Program-made: the position numbers and the translations under genes
Source of the DNA: Rhabdophis nuchalis
Taxonomy: Eukaryota; Chordata; Lepidosauria; Squamata; Natricidae
Direction: 5' to 3'
NCBI GenBank assembly: GCA_039707465.1
Contig: CM077644.1
Span: 84,328,375-84,392,374, forward strand
DNA length: 64,000 nucleotides
Shown: piece by piece, positions 53,588-62,865 of the stretch
Layout: every line of letters begins with the position of its first letter
How positions within the stretch are numbered: position 1 is the stretch's first letter
Notes under the pieces: model-generated
Told to the model about the DNA's origin: nothing
Database searches by the model: none
What the model saw: the letters and a program-made list of their open reading frames with translations, nothing else

Positions 53588-53872
53588 ACAGTGGCTACGC
53601 CCCTCCCCGACATTTGATATGGCCCCAGGCTCCCGTCATACCTACCTCTCCCCAGGACCGTCCTGATGGGAAAGCCCTCTGTTGGAACGACCCCCATCCC
53701 CCCTCTTGTATCGGACCTTCTAGCCTTTATGTCACCGCCGCCAGCTGGCCTAGCAATATTTCCAATTGAGCCAATTTTAGAGGATCTACCCACCTCCCTG
53801 GAACCTCTTAAAACCCAGATTAAAAACTACCTAAAAATCCCCTTAACTTGCACTTTGCCCACCTCTCCGGGT

Positions 53873-54335
53873 TAATCAACCCGTCCTCGAGGTGGGCCCT
53901 TGTTAAATTTGAGGGCCAAACCTGCGAGAGTGGGGACTCCCGCAGGGCGAGGAGGGCAGCCCTTGAATACATGGAGGGTAGGAAACATTACGGGAAGGAA
54001 GGTCGTACTGGCCATGAGGAGGAATACGTTATAAAGTACAATACAAGCTCCCTAAAGGGGGGAGGGGGGATGAATGAAACATGGTTATGAAACAGGGTTA
54101 TGAATGAACCCAATGAAACAGGGTTATGAATGAAATAGGCAGGCTCCATTACATTCGTAACTCAAGGACTACCTTTATATGAAAGTAGGAAGCCATAACC
54201 GGAAGTTACTCATGAGTGAATTAATAAGGAAAAAACAGAGAGTAGTATCAGACAAAACAAAAAACAAAAAACCAGCAGGATGAAACTTTCTGAATGAATA
54301 TGATCCAAAAGAAGAATTATTTTGTTATATGATGT
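53873..54335. other. Unassigned sequence with short tandem repeat
   Basis: Bases 53880-54065 are GC-rich and could be further LINE 5' sequence. GAAACA(T/G)GGTTATGAA occurs three times between 54077 and 54136. Bases 54153-54177 (CGTAACTCAAGGACTACC) are one terminus of the CAGGTAGTCCTTGACTTAC miniature family seen at 60007-60389. Confidence 0.45.
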
Positions 54336-54343
54336 GAATGGAT
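54336..54343. repeat. Target-site duplication (left) of hAT element at 54344
   Basis: GAATGGAT, repeated exactly at 54593-54600. Confidence 0.92.
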
Positions 54344-54592
54344 CAGGGGTGGACTCCTGCTGGTATTATTACTGGTTCGATATGCATTTGCACCTAAAAA
54401 TGGTCTGTGCATGCGCATAAAATTATGAAAGGAAAGGAAAAAATCATTTTTTTCAATGAAGATTGTTCTGCGCATGTGCAGAACAGAAAATCAAGATGGC
54501 AGTGTTGAGGATAGGACTGGTTCAGGTGCATGTCCAGTTGAGTTACTACCTACTCAGTCGAACCAGTCCAAACCGGTAGGAACCCACCTCTG
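54344..54592. mobile_element. hAT miniature element, GGTTCG family, copy 3 (249 bp)
   Basis: Starts CAGGGGTGGACTCCTGCTGG and ends CGGTAGGAACCCACCTCTG, with exact 8-bp duplications. The interior carries TTCTGCGCATGTGCAGAA, a near-perfect palindrome, and AAAATCAAGATGGC. It is the best-preserved member of the family in this window and serves as the reference for 34213-34517 and 46391-46643. Confidence 0.92.
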
Positions 54593-54600
54593 GAATGGAT

Positions 54601-55114
54601 AGGTTGGAATTCCAACTAGGTACCTACAGTTTTCCTTCAGGATAAACTTTTCAAAATTTATCTATCTGAACTGGTGCTGGCTATATCTCTCTTATAGCAG
54701 CGGAGGAGAGGCAAATCAAAAAATGTTGTTAAAAAACTGACTAGCACCAGACGTTATTTTTTTCCTTCTTAAAGATTTTTCCCCATAATGCAATGTCATA
54801 ATGTGTTATGCTGTTTATGTCATTTTGATTATTTCTTGACATTGTTACTGTTTCTACCATGAATATTTTAATCATATGTATTATTTTATTATGGTTAATC
54901 TTTGAGAGAGTATGAGGATTCAGCAGTATGCAAACCGAATGAATAAAAAGGAGGGATAGTGCATTTGTAGGAAATTGTGAGCAAAAATAAAGATGGAAGA
55001 AAATAAAGAAATGATAGAAACTAGAATAAAGATACAATATCTATAGAAAGAGAAATTAGTTTCTTTAGTTTATTCTACAAGAAAGACTAAGGAGAAATAG
55101 AAAAGAAACATGAC
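54601..55114. other. AT-rich sequence, nothing recognised
   Basis: The minus-strand frame at 54741-55037 is low-complexity Phe/Ser-rich and has no domain. Confidence 0.4.
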
Positions 55115-55120
55115 AAGGAA

Positions 55121-55197
55121 ACCTCTCTCTCTCTCCCTCTCTCCCTCCCTCCCTCCCTCCCCTCCCTCCCTCTCCTGCTCCCTACATCCCTCCCTCT
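55121..55197. repeat. CT/CCCT polypyrimidine tract
   Basis: CTCTCTCTCT, then CCCTCCCTCCCTCC-type units. Complement of the sequence class at 47279-47438. Confidence 0.95.
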
Positions 55198-55359
55198 TAT
55201 TCTGGCTGCACAAGACCAAGCCTTAAAACAAATATATCCAAATCAAGAATTGAGAAGACAGCAACAGACAGCAAATTCCATCTTTGCAAAAACTGGATGA
55301 AACAATGAACTGTCTAGTTAGCACAGACTGACTACAGACAAAGTAACAACAATAGTGTG

Positions 55360-56110
55360 ATGACTTGAGGCACAGCACAGAGGCAAGAGTGTCAGTTGAT
55401 AGTTCAAATTGCTCCTTTATTGCTCCAACTTTCCCCAAATGCTCCCATGTTTCTGGAAAGTCCCAGAACAAAGTGATCACACATACACACACACACACAC
55501 CCCTCCAGCAGCCTTTGGTGGCAAGTAGTCCAGCACAACACTGTGAGCACAATGGCTGCAAAGCAAGAAATCCAACAGGGTAAGGAAATAAGTCAAACAG
55601 TCCAGGAAGTAACGGAACAAGGCAATTAATCCAGGAAGCAAGAAATAAAGCAAGAAGTCCAGGAAACGTCCAATGTCAGCAACTGCAAACAATTCAGCAT
55701 TTATTCCTAACGAATGCCCCTCCCCACAGTGTCTCCTTAAGTTTCAGTTCCCCTTTGTGCTTTGGGGAGAGGGGCAGGCCATTCTCCTTCCAAGTAGTGG
55801 GATAAACCTATGCTGTTCCCACTTCTCTCCACTCTCCATGCTCAAGGATCAGGAGGGAGTGGCTCTTGATCACCGCCTGAGCTCTGTTTCTAATATTCAC
55901 TGCTTAGCCTCTCTTGGTCACCCTGCCACCCTTCTTTCCTGCCTCCAAGCCGTCCTAATCCTGAAAGGCACTGGCCTAACTCAACCTGCTCCTCCCCATA
56001 TTCCTCCAAAGTCAACGAAGCTGCCCCTCAATCTCCATTGGCTCCAATTCTGACTCATCTTCTTCTACAGATTCAGGCTCTGATGACACATAGTGCTGTG
56101 GAAGATCTGA
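55360..56110 (-). mobile_element. Possible LTR-type remnant, minus strand
   Basis: On the minus strand, GGAGCAATAAAGGAGC (about 55407-55422) has an AATAAA signal. Upstream on that strand an acidic segment (about 56040-56095, reading SSEPESVEEDESELEPMEI) would fit the C-terminus of a retroelement polyprotein. Repeated CAAGAAGTCCAGGAA-like units occur at 55560-55672. No LTR boundaries or target duplication were found. A CA microsatellite lies at 55483-55500. Confidence 0.3.
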
Positions 56111-56189
56111 AATACAATTTGAAATACCAAGAACTGGTGGGACCACAAAATAGAAAAAATTAAACAGAATTATAGAAAATGAAGCAATT

Positions 56190-56530
56190 AAAGTGTTCTG
56201 GTGTTGTTGCGGTGAAGAAAGACGCTTAGACAGGAATCAGATTTCTGGGAAAGCACACAGAACAGCTGTGGGAGCTTCCTCATGGGAAGGCACACCCAAT
56301 AGCTGTTCAGAGCTCCCTTTTATTTGTCATAAACCGTTTACGTTGCAGAAGCTGATTCATTGATCAAGGTGCACTTGTAATGGTTAGCTAAACAAAGCTC
56401 ATGGTTAATACAAAGCTCATGGTTAATATAAAGCTTATGGTTAATACAAAGCTCATGGTTAATGCCTATCCATGTGTACAGTTCAAAGTTTAGTGCTGCA
56501 AGCAATGTCATGTGCTTACGTGCCAAATCT
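56190..56530. repeat. Unassigned repeat with 18-bp minisatellite
   Basis: Four tandem units of ACAAAGCTCATGGTTAAT begin at 56392, 56410, 56428 and 56446. Because 18 is divisible by 3, the minus-strand frame at 56526-56338 reads INHELC repeatedly. This is not evidence for a gene. The surroundings (GTGTTCTGGTGTTGTTGCGG onward) may belong to the LTR-like remnant to the left. Confidence 0.6.
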
Positions 56531-57158
56531 TAAGTTTCACTCTCTTTGAAGAATTAATCATGAAGGATCACTATGTTGACTGTTGCTTTTTTCAGCGTGG
56601 CTTGACAGTCACTGAGAAAGCAATAATCTCCACATTCTGGGATTTTAGAATTCAAATAGATGAGCACCTGCCACATAATACACCAGATTCAACAAACAAA
56701 TAAAAAAAATCTGGATAGTGAATGAAGTAGTACAGTAGAAAAGAAGAGAAAGAATTGGATATGAATCACAAAATGTAAAAACCTTTTGCATATTAATATA
56801 AAGACTCATGACATATAAAGATCTGCAAGTAGAAGTAGAACAACTATGGGAAAAGAAAGCAAAGTTAAAATATCAATAGTGATAGGTGCCTTGGTGCAAT
56901 CTGAAACATTTGGAGTTCCAATTGGAAGGGAGGAAAGGTGTCCCTGCAGTTTTTACACTGTCTAAAGATATTTCTGCGGCCATGTGGCCAGCTTGGTGTC
57001 ATGGAACACTATTTCCTCCCCACCAAAGTGGTATCTATTTATATACTGACATTTACATGCTTTCAAACTGCTATGTTGGCAGCACCTAGGCAAAGACGAA
57101 TGTTTATCCCATTGTGCAATGTTTGTGCCTTGCACAATGGGTCTGTCAACTTTCTAAC
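56531..57158. other. AT-rich sequence, nothing recognised
   Basis: Short inverted pair CCATTGTGCAATG...CTTGCACAATGGG near 57109-57142. No gene identified. Confidence 0.4.
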
Positions 57159-57605
57159 CATAAGAACATAAGAACATAAGAATAGCCTTGCTGGAACAGG
57201 CCACAGCCCATCCGGTCAAGCATTCTGTCTCACACAGTGGCTCACCATTTGCTTCAGGGTATTCCCAAGCAGATGTCTTCACCTGCTTATGATTCCCTGC
57301 AAATGGCATTGAGAAATATCCTGCCTATCTCTCCAACCCGGAGGGTGTCCTTAGGCATCCATAATAATAGCCATGGATACCCTTGTTCTCCATGAACTCG
57401 TCTAATCCTTTCTTAAAGGTGTCGAGGCTGACAGCTGTCACCACTTCTTCTGGCAGGGAGTTCCATAGACCAGTGATCCTCTGGGTGAAAAAGTACTTCC
57501 TCTTATTTGTTTGAGGTCTAGCTTCCAAAAGTTTCCCTAGTTCTAGTGTTGTGCGATAGGGAAAACAGTTTGTCCTTTCCTTTTCCTTCCATTGAACCGG
57601 TAAGC
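57159..57605 (-). mobile_element. CR1-type LINE 3' part with TTCTTATG tail, minus strand
   Basis: The minus-strand frame at 57609-57325 ends in NKRKYFFTQRITGLWNSLPE, then VVTAVSLDTFKKGLDEFMEN, the typical C-terminus of CR1-group RT proteins. The 3' UTR follows, and the element ends in three TTCTTATG units (complement of CATAAGAACATAAGAACATA, 57161-57180). CR1 elements end in short 8-bp repeats of this kind. The assignment to CR1 and not L3 is uncertain. Confidence 0.72.
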
Positions 57606-57760
57606 TCAATGTTTAAACCACTGAGTCATCACACCAAACTGAACACTATTGGCCTGGAGAAAATGACCATCAGCCAATTGCAAAACAAAGCTTTACTTGG
57701 ACTAGGTTACATTCTGCAACAATACCTTTAACAATCAAACAATAACATCTCCCTTTTCCA
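57606..57760 (+). pseudogene. R4/Dong-like LINE C-terminal relic 1
   Basis: The frame at 57546-57731 ends LNTIGLEKMTISQLQNKALL, then GLGYILQQYL and stop. The pattern (isoleucine-rich helix, ISQLQKxALLGxxxILRxxL, stop) is what I recall for the extreme C-terminus of restriction-like-endonuclease LINEs such as R4/Dong. A similar peptide is encoded at about 60470-60575. Only this tail survives. Confidence 0.4.
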
Positions 57761-57949
57761 GGTCCTTAATAGATGATTGGTGGGGGGAGAGCCAAATCCA
57801 GTCTAAACTGTGCAACCAACAATGATAAAAGGAGATAAAATATGGATCCTGTTTGGAACACAATGGAAATAATTATTTTACAGAATGCTATAAAAAATAG
57901 GTGGAGTTTTACTAATCTGAAGACTGAAAAGAAGTTTGGTGGAAGAATT
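57761..57949. other. AT-rich spacer
   Basis: Nothing recognised. Confidence 0.3.
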
Positions 57950-58773
57950 AAGTGAAGGAAGGTATTATGAAACTCTATATTGCCTAAGAGAACAACTTCT
58001 GCAAAAACTAAGCATAGGAGCAGGTTACTGCATGAGTATGGAGACAGAAAAATAATTGCAAAGGAATCGTGTAAAAAAACAAAAAAAATGGTTATGATTA
58101 AAAGAAGCAAGAAAATGCAGTGACCTTCTTGTTGTTTTTTTAGGGGAAAATAGATCCAGAGGGGTAAAGAAAATTTAATAGCAAAAAAAAATGTCACAAA
58201 ACTGTTTAAAACTGAAACTAAAGAGAGGGAATGCTGAAGGAGAATTGTAGTAATATATCAGAAATGTCACAAAAGATGAAAAAATAATAATTAAAAGTGT
58301 GTGAATGTTGAAAAATTGTACAATCACAAGTGTAGCTAGTAGAAAGTGGAAAATATTCCTATGGATGTGGTTTGTTTATGGAAAGACTGAGATTTGTTTA
58401 ACCTGTGAAGATTGTAAAAATCTATTCTTGACTATTGGAAGAATGCTGTTGTTGTTCAATATACAAAGGTAGCAATTGTGAATGTAAGAAACCATTGGAA
58501 AATTAGTTCCTTAAATGCACTTGGAAAGATAACTAGTAGAATTCTAATTCAAAAGATACAAGAAGAGACAACAAGCAATGTTAGCAATGTACAGCCTAGT
58601 AATATGTTGGCTATTGATACAATGGCTTGATTTTTGTTCTTCAGTAGATCATTGAGAAATGTATGAACTGGGGAAAGTTAACTTAAAGAAAAAACAACTT
58701 GCCCATATGGAGTTGAAGGTTAATTTGCTGAATGAGATGTGTTGCCAAGAAGGCACCAGCCTAGGAGTGCCAC

Positions 58774-58789
58774 AATTGAAAAGACTTTC

Positions 58790-58849
<60 letters not shown>

Positions 58850-58850
58850 A
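58774..58850. repeat. CA then GA compound microsatellite, copy 1
   Basis: TTGAAAAGACTTTCAAAA precedes an ACAC run and an AGAG run. The same arrangement recurs at 58914-58992. Confidence 0.9.
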
Positions 58851-58913
58851 ACCTCAATGGTGCACTCTATGAGTCAGTGGTCCCATTCAGGGCCTTTTTG
58901 AAATTCCTAACAA

Positions 58914-58933
58914 AATTGAAAAGACTTTCAAAA

Positions 58934-58992
<59 letters not shown>
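58914..58992. repeat. CA then GA compound microsatellite, copy 2
   Basis: The same TTGAAAAGACTTTCAAAA leader as copy 1 precedes shorter CA and longer GA runs. The pair looks like a local tandem duplication of about 140 bp. Confidence 0.9.
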
Positions 58993-58996
<4 letters not shown>

Positions 58997-60006
58997 GATC
59001 AAACCTGCATCTGTTAGAACTGGGTTAGTTTGAAACATGAACTGCATGGTCTTTTGTATGGGGAGGGTACTATTTTGTTAGCTAACAATACAAGATAATT
59101 TGGGACAAATATTGGCTGTGTAACATAAAGAAGAGCGTGGATCTGAATATCAATGTATCAAAGACTGAGATACTTGTGTCTCACAAGAAAATGGAGAACG
59201 GCATGTTTTACAGAAAGGGCAAAAACTACATGAACTTGTTACTAGAAAGATAATCTATTATAGGTGGGGAAATTATGGAGAAATGTTAAAACATGCAAGC
59301 AATGTTAGAAAGGTAGTGGATAATTCTGCTGTGATGATATGATGTTGTCATGAAATGAAAATGACAATGTATACCAGCCTTGTTTCTGTCCGTTTTGTTT
59401 TATGGAACTGAGAATTGGATATGTCATGAGAAACTTAAAAATAAGGCCAGTGCAATGAGAGCAGGGTTCTTTAGAAGTACTGTATGAACCAAGTGATAAA
59501 GGAAACTCCGAATGAGTACTGAATGAATGTGAGTTGAATATAAAAATGCCGAACCATTAGGATGTTGAGGCTGTTTAGTCACAGAAAGAGAATGAATGAG
59601 GATCAAATCACAAAACAAATATGAAAAGGATGAGAGAATAGGTTAAAAAGAAGATTGAAAATGTTGTAGTTGAATAGAGTTAATGAGATCCTGAAAGGGA
59701 GAGAGGTGAGAATTTTAAAGAGCAAAAGCTAATGGATGAAGTGGTGCATGAATGAGATGGAAGCAAATTTGGTTGTTAGCATACAAAGGTATCTCGCTAT
59801 ATAATGAATGGCATTGCTGCAAGCTAAATTTCACTATGTTTCTTTTCTTTTTCTTATCTCATGCCTTTAATTTCTTTGGTAGTGGATAATTTCTTATTTT
59901 TTTTCTCTACTCTGCATAATCTCGCTTACTACAAAAAGGAATATTGATATATACTACTATAATGGTTAAGGTACTGAAATAGAAACTGGGCTATGGTAAG
60001 GAAAAA

Positions 60007-60389
60007 CAGGTAGTTCTTGATTTACAACAGTTCATTTAGCGACTATTCAAAGTTACAAAGGCACTGAAAAAAGTGACTTATCAACATTTTTCACTGTTAC
60101 AACTTTTGCAGCATCCCCATGCTCACGTAATCAAAATCCAGATGTTTGGCAATTGGTTCATACTTATGACCATTGCAATGCCTTGGGGGTCATCTGACCT
60201 TCTGACAAGCAAGGTCTATGGAGAAGCCAGAGTCACTAACAGCTGGGTTACTAACTTATCAACTGCAGTGATTCACTTAACAATTGTGGCATGAAATGTC
60301 ATAAAGTGGGGCAAAACTCACTTAATAAATGTCACACTTACCAACAGAAAGTTTGGACTCAATTGTGGTCATAAGTCAAGAATTATCTG
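60007..60389. mobile_element. Squamate miniature element, CAGGTAGTTCTTGA family (383 bp)
   Basis: Left end CAGGTAGTTCTTGATTTACA and right end GTCAAGAATTATCTG are inverted repeats. Sub-terminal blocks (CACTGAAAAAAGTGACTTAT, and CACTTAATAAATGTCACACT near the other end) are also partly inverted, giving a long imperfect foldback. Central text includes TGGGGGTCATCTGACCTTCT. This is a very common snake repeat. Its transposase superfamily cannot be decided here, as no duplication is readable. A solitary terminus lies at 54153-54177. Confidence 0.7.
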
Positions 60390-60399
60390 TAGTTGTTGG

Positions 60400-60570
60400 G
60401 AACATTATGTTCAGATGCTTTGAACTGTTCAAAACAAAGGCAGAATATAAATCTAATAATAATAATATCAGCGCAACAGGTACCATACTAAAAAATCTAG
60501 GATGGTATTTAGAAAATCTGCCCATTGACAAGAAAAGTATCTCTCCATCACAAAAAGCCACACTGCTTGG
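60400..60570 (+). pseudogene. R4/Dong-like LINE C-terminal relic 2, split by hAT element
   Basis: The frame at 60329-60841 contains ISATGTILKNLGWYLENLPI, then DKKSISPSQKATLLGSTS, similar to the relic at 57606-57760. An AAT repeat precedes it (60452-60470). The hAT element at 60579 cuts it, and the 3' part may resume at 61099-61210 (GAGAATATCACAGGTTCTTT, CTTGATACATATGAAGATCA). Family assignment is from remembered pattern only. Confidence 0.4.
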
Positions 60571-60578
60571 ATCCACAT
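60571..60578. repeat. Target-site duplication (left) of hAT element at 60579
   Basis: ATCCACAT, repeated exactly at 61091-61098. Confidence 0.93.
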
Positions 60579-61090
60579 CAGGGGTGGGTTCCTGCCAGTT
60601 CTATAGAAGAGGTTCCACAACTCTACAGTGCCGTTTAGAACCGGTTCCAGCTCCCTCCCCCCGCCCATCCACACATCAAGATGAAGACCGAGAGGAGGAA
60701 TTCTGGGAGTTGAAGTCCACAAGTCTTAAAGCTGTCAAGTTTGAACCCCCCTGGGTTTTTTTTCCTAAAGTGTTAGGGGTGCAAGGGTCTTGTAACTTGA
60801 CAGCTTTAAGACTTGCTTGCTTCAAATGCCAGAGTTTCTGAGCCAACATTTTGGTTGCTAAGCAAGAGCGTCATTAACTGAGTTTCACCACATTTTACAA
60901 GTTGGCCACGCCCTCCCAGCCACATGACTGCCAAGCGACTCCCACTCAGTCACATGGCTGGCAAGCCACTCCCGCCCAGTCACATGGCTGGCAAGCCACT
61001 CCCACCTGGTTACATGGCTGGGTAAGACACTTCCACAAAGCAGCCCACACCTACAGAAGAGGTTCTAAAAAATTTTGAAACCCACCACTG
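60579..61090. mobile_element. hAT miniature element with GGTTCC ends and captured interior (512 bp)
   Basis: Starts CAGGGGTGGGTTCCTGCCAG and ends GAAACCCACCACTG, with exact 8-bp duplications. The termini belong with 54344-54592, but the interior differs. It holds an inverted pair of GGGAGTTGAAGTCC arms (60695-60742 and 60796-60843, from the palindromic element type at 26036) and four 30-bp tandem units with CACATGGCTGGCAAGCCACT-like text starting at 60921, 60951, 60981 and 61011. Confidence 0.9.
60921..61025. repeat. 30-bp tandem repeat inside a hAT element
   Basis: Units begin at 60921, 60951, 60981 and 61011, each CACATG(G/A)CTG(G/C)(C/G)(A/T)A(A/G).CACTCCC-like. The last unit is partial. 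Confidence 0.85.
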
Positions 61091-61230
61091 ATCCACATGT
61101 ACAGTATTCCAATACATGAGAATATCACAGGTTCTTTGGAAAAACTTGATACATATGAAGATCAACACCAGCTAAAGAATTGGCAGATGTAACTTTAAAT
61201 TGTTGTGAATAGATTGTCAAGCTTCAAAAG

Positions 61231-62865
61231 ACATCTTTTTTTTTTATATGAAAAAAGTTTTATTGGGTTTTATAAATTTTACATACAAAAGGTAAGGGTA
61301 AGGTGTGAAAAGACATTTTGAGAACTTTCTCGTCGAAATCATTGACTCCGTCTGAGTCTTCATGCACAAAATAGATATTTCAGTTATACATTCATACTAC
61401 AAAGTGGACAGAGATGCAAATAAAGTTATAATAAAAGAACAGTGCTAGCAAACGTGCTTAAACATCCAAACAACATTGTATTATACTAAAATAAAGTCAT
61501 TTTTGAGATCTAAGTCTCTTGGCAATTGTATCTTCTTCCCCCTGACCCCCAGCGGGCGGAGCCGCGGCCGCCTCTGCTCCCCCATTGTCATCTTCAAGGG
61601 TTGAGGAATGTTTTTCAAGAAAGGCTTGCGCCTCTGCAATTGTTTTAATTCTTACTCTTCCCCATTCCCAAAACACCAACATTCCCTCCGGCATCACCCA
61701 CTTAAACCAGACCCCCCTTTTAAATAATCTTTTGGACAAGAAGGAATACTTCCTTCTTATCTCTCTAATCTTCTTCGGGACCTGTTTCAAGATGGTGATC
61801 TCTTTCTGTTGATAAATTAGGGGGTTGTCTCTCTGCGCCCTCAATATCCGTTCCCTTGTCGACTTTCTAACAAATTTAATATGTATCTCTCTAGGCACTT
61901 CATTTATCCTGGCATATGCTGAATTTATTCTATAAATCAAATCAATGTCACCCCTTAATTCTTCCTTAGGACTGTGTAGGTAATCTGCTAAAATTGTGCT
62001 CATTAAATCTTGTAAATTTTCTCCACTGTCCTCAGGAACATTCTGAAATCTTAAAAAATATGACATTCTTTCGAAATCCATCCTAGACATATGACCAGTT
62101 AAATCACCAATTTCATTATTAATACTTTTAAGCTCCCCCTTTGCCCCACCGAGCCCCACCTCCAGCTCATCAGTCTTTTGTGAATTTTCCATTAATTTCT
62201 TCTGTACCTCCAAAAGTTCTAATTTAGAACTGACTTGATCTTTCCTCATTTCCTTAATTTCTCTCACCAAGGTTGCAAGAGTTTCTTCGACAGCTGTTAA
62301 TCTTGCATCTGTGTCAGGTTTTTCGGATAACATCGAAGTGATTTTAGGTTGGTGTTGCTTTTTTGAAGCCATGGTGAAAAGTTTATTCCTGTGTCAGTAA
62401 AATGGCGCCTGCTGGAGAGGTATTAGCGGAACAAGAAGGAGCAGTCCAATAAACAAAGTTGTAGATGTTACCAAATCAAAGTCCTGAGAGAATCCACAAT
62501 AAAACAATCATATAAGGTAAAGAAGGCACTTCAAGGGAAGAATCAATTAATCAAACAAAACGTTAGATAGAAGAAAGGAGAGGCAATCCCGTTCTCAGGA
62601 GAATGTCAGCAATCATCCATAATTAGTGTCTCAGAAGAACAAAGGAACACCATCTTCTCCGCCCGCCTGGGAGCCGCCGGGAATCCACAAAGTGTGAAAT
62701 TACAACTTAGTTGCCAGACTTCGATTCAAAGTTTCCGCAATCATTCCAGAAGGACTTTGATCATCGTTAGATGAGTTTGGGTGCAGGTTTTTGTGCGTCC
62801 TCCAGCCGGAGAAGCAGATTCAAAACACCGCTTATTTGCTCCGAGGGGGGGTTTCACAAACTCCA
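61231..62865 (-). mobile_element. ORF1-only L1 derivative, copy C
   Basis: On the minus strand: 5' UTR from about 62865 (CTCGGAGC... aligning with TGAGTCCGAGGG of copy B at about 17967), ORF1 (62372-61497), about 250 bp of 3' UTR and poly(A) (T-run 61231-61240) preceded by CCAATAAAACTTTTTTC. No ORF2 is present. Compared with copy B it lacks the outermost GC-rich 5' segment, so it is 5'-truncated or its 5' flank was lost. No target duplication was found. Confidence 0.8.
61497..62372 (-). CDS. L1-type ORF1 protein, intact, 291 residues (copy C)
   Basis: Domain order as in the copy at 16658-17506. The basic N-terminus MASKKQHQPKITSMLSEKPD is longer than in copy B. A coiled coil follows to about residue 95, then the RRM-like domain (about 100-190: ERMSYFLRFQNV, INEVPREIHIKFVRKSTRER), the C-terminal domain (about 192-255: TILKQVPKKIREIRRKYSFL, WFKWVMPEGMLVFWEWGRVR), an acidic Gly/Ala linker and AKRLRSQK at the end. 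By eye the RRM and C-terminal domains are roughly 70% identical to copy B. Both frames lack any stop or shift. Host expression is not implied. Confidence 0.87.
   Translation of the reverse strand: MASKKQHQPKITSMLSEKPDTDARLTAVEETLATLVREIKEMRKDQVSSKLELLEVQKKLMENSQKTDELEVGLGGAKGELKSINNEIGDLTGHMSRMDFERMSYFLRFQNVPEDSGENLQDLMSTILADYLHSPKEELRGDIDLIYRINSAYARINEVPREIHIKFVRKSTRERILRAQRDNPLIYQQKEITILKQVPKKIREIRRKYSFLSKRLFKRGVWFKWVMPEGMLVFWEWGRVRIKTIAEAQAFLEKHSSTLEDDNGGAEAAAAPPAGGQGEEDTIAKRLRSQK

Larger units (their letters stand above)
50819..53872 (-). mobile_element. L2-clade LINE, nearly full length, minus strand
   Basis: Main body of a second long L2 copy, read from 53872 down to 50819 and then 49860-49809. 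Order on the minus strand: 5' UTR (53872 to about 53545), endonuclease (53544-52820), linker (52816-52300), N-terminal RT (to 51800), then an internal deletion, C-terminal RT (51784-51107) and 3' UTR. Its 5' UTR aligns with 38277-38617. Frameshifts split the endonuclease at about 53310 and 52930. Confidence 0.85.
57950..59770 (+). pseudogene. Decayed RTE-like LINE (not BovB)
   Basis: No long frame remains, but fragments in changing registers follow the order of an RTE-type RT: NHWKISSLNALGKITSRILI (about 58490-58550, RT region before the first catalytic aspartate), LNINVSKTEILVSHKKMENG (about 59140-59200, the Lys-Thr-Glu motif after the active site), then PALFLSVLFYGTENWICHEK (about 59377-59436, thumb) and KASAMRAGFFRST. 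The YADD region would fall near 59020-59130 and is not preserved. CA/GA microsatellites at 58793-58850 and 58935-58992 lie in the middle. Confidence 0.5.

Noticed and set aside
56392..56463. CRISPR-like direct repeats
   Set aside because: Units are contiguous with no spacers, and the genome is eukaryotic.
56338..56526. Protein with INHELC repeats
   Set aside because: An 18-bp minisatellite keeps one frame by arithmetic. No start context or other copies of such a protein are known to me.
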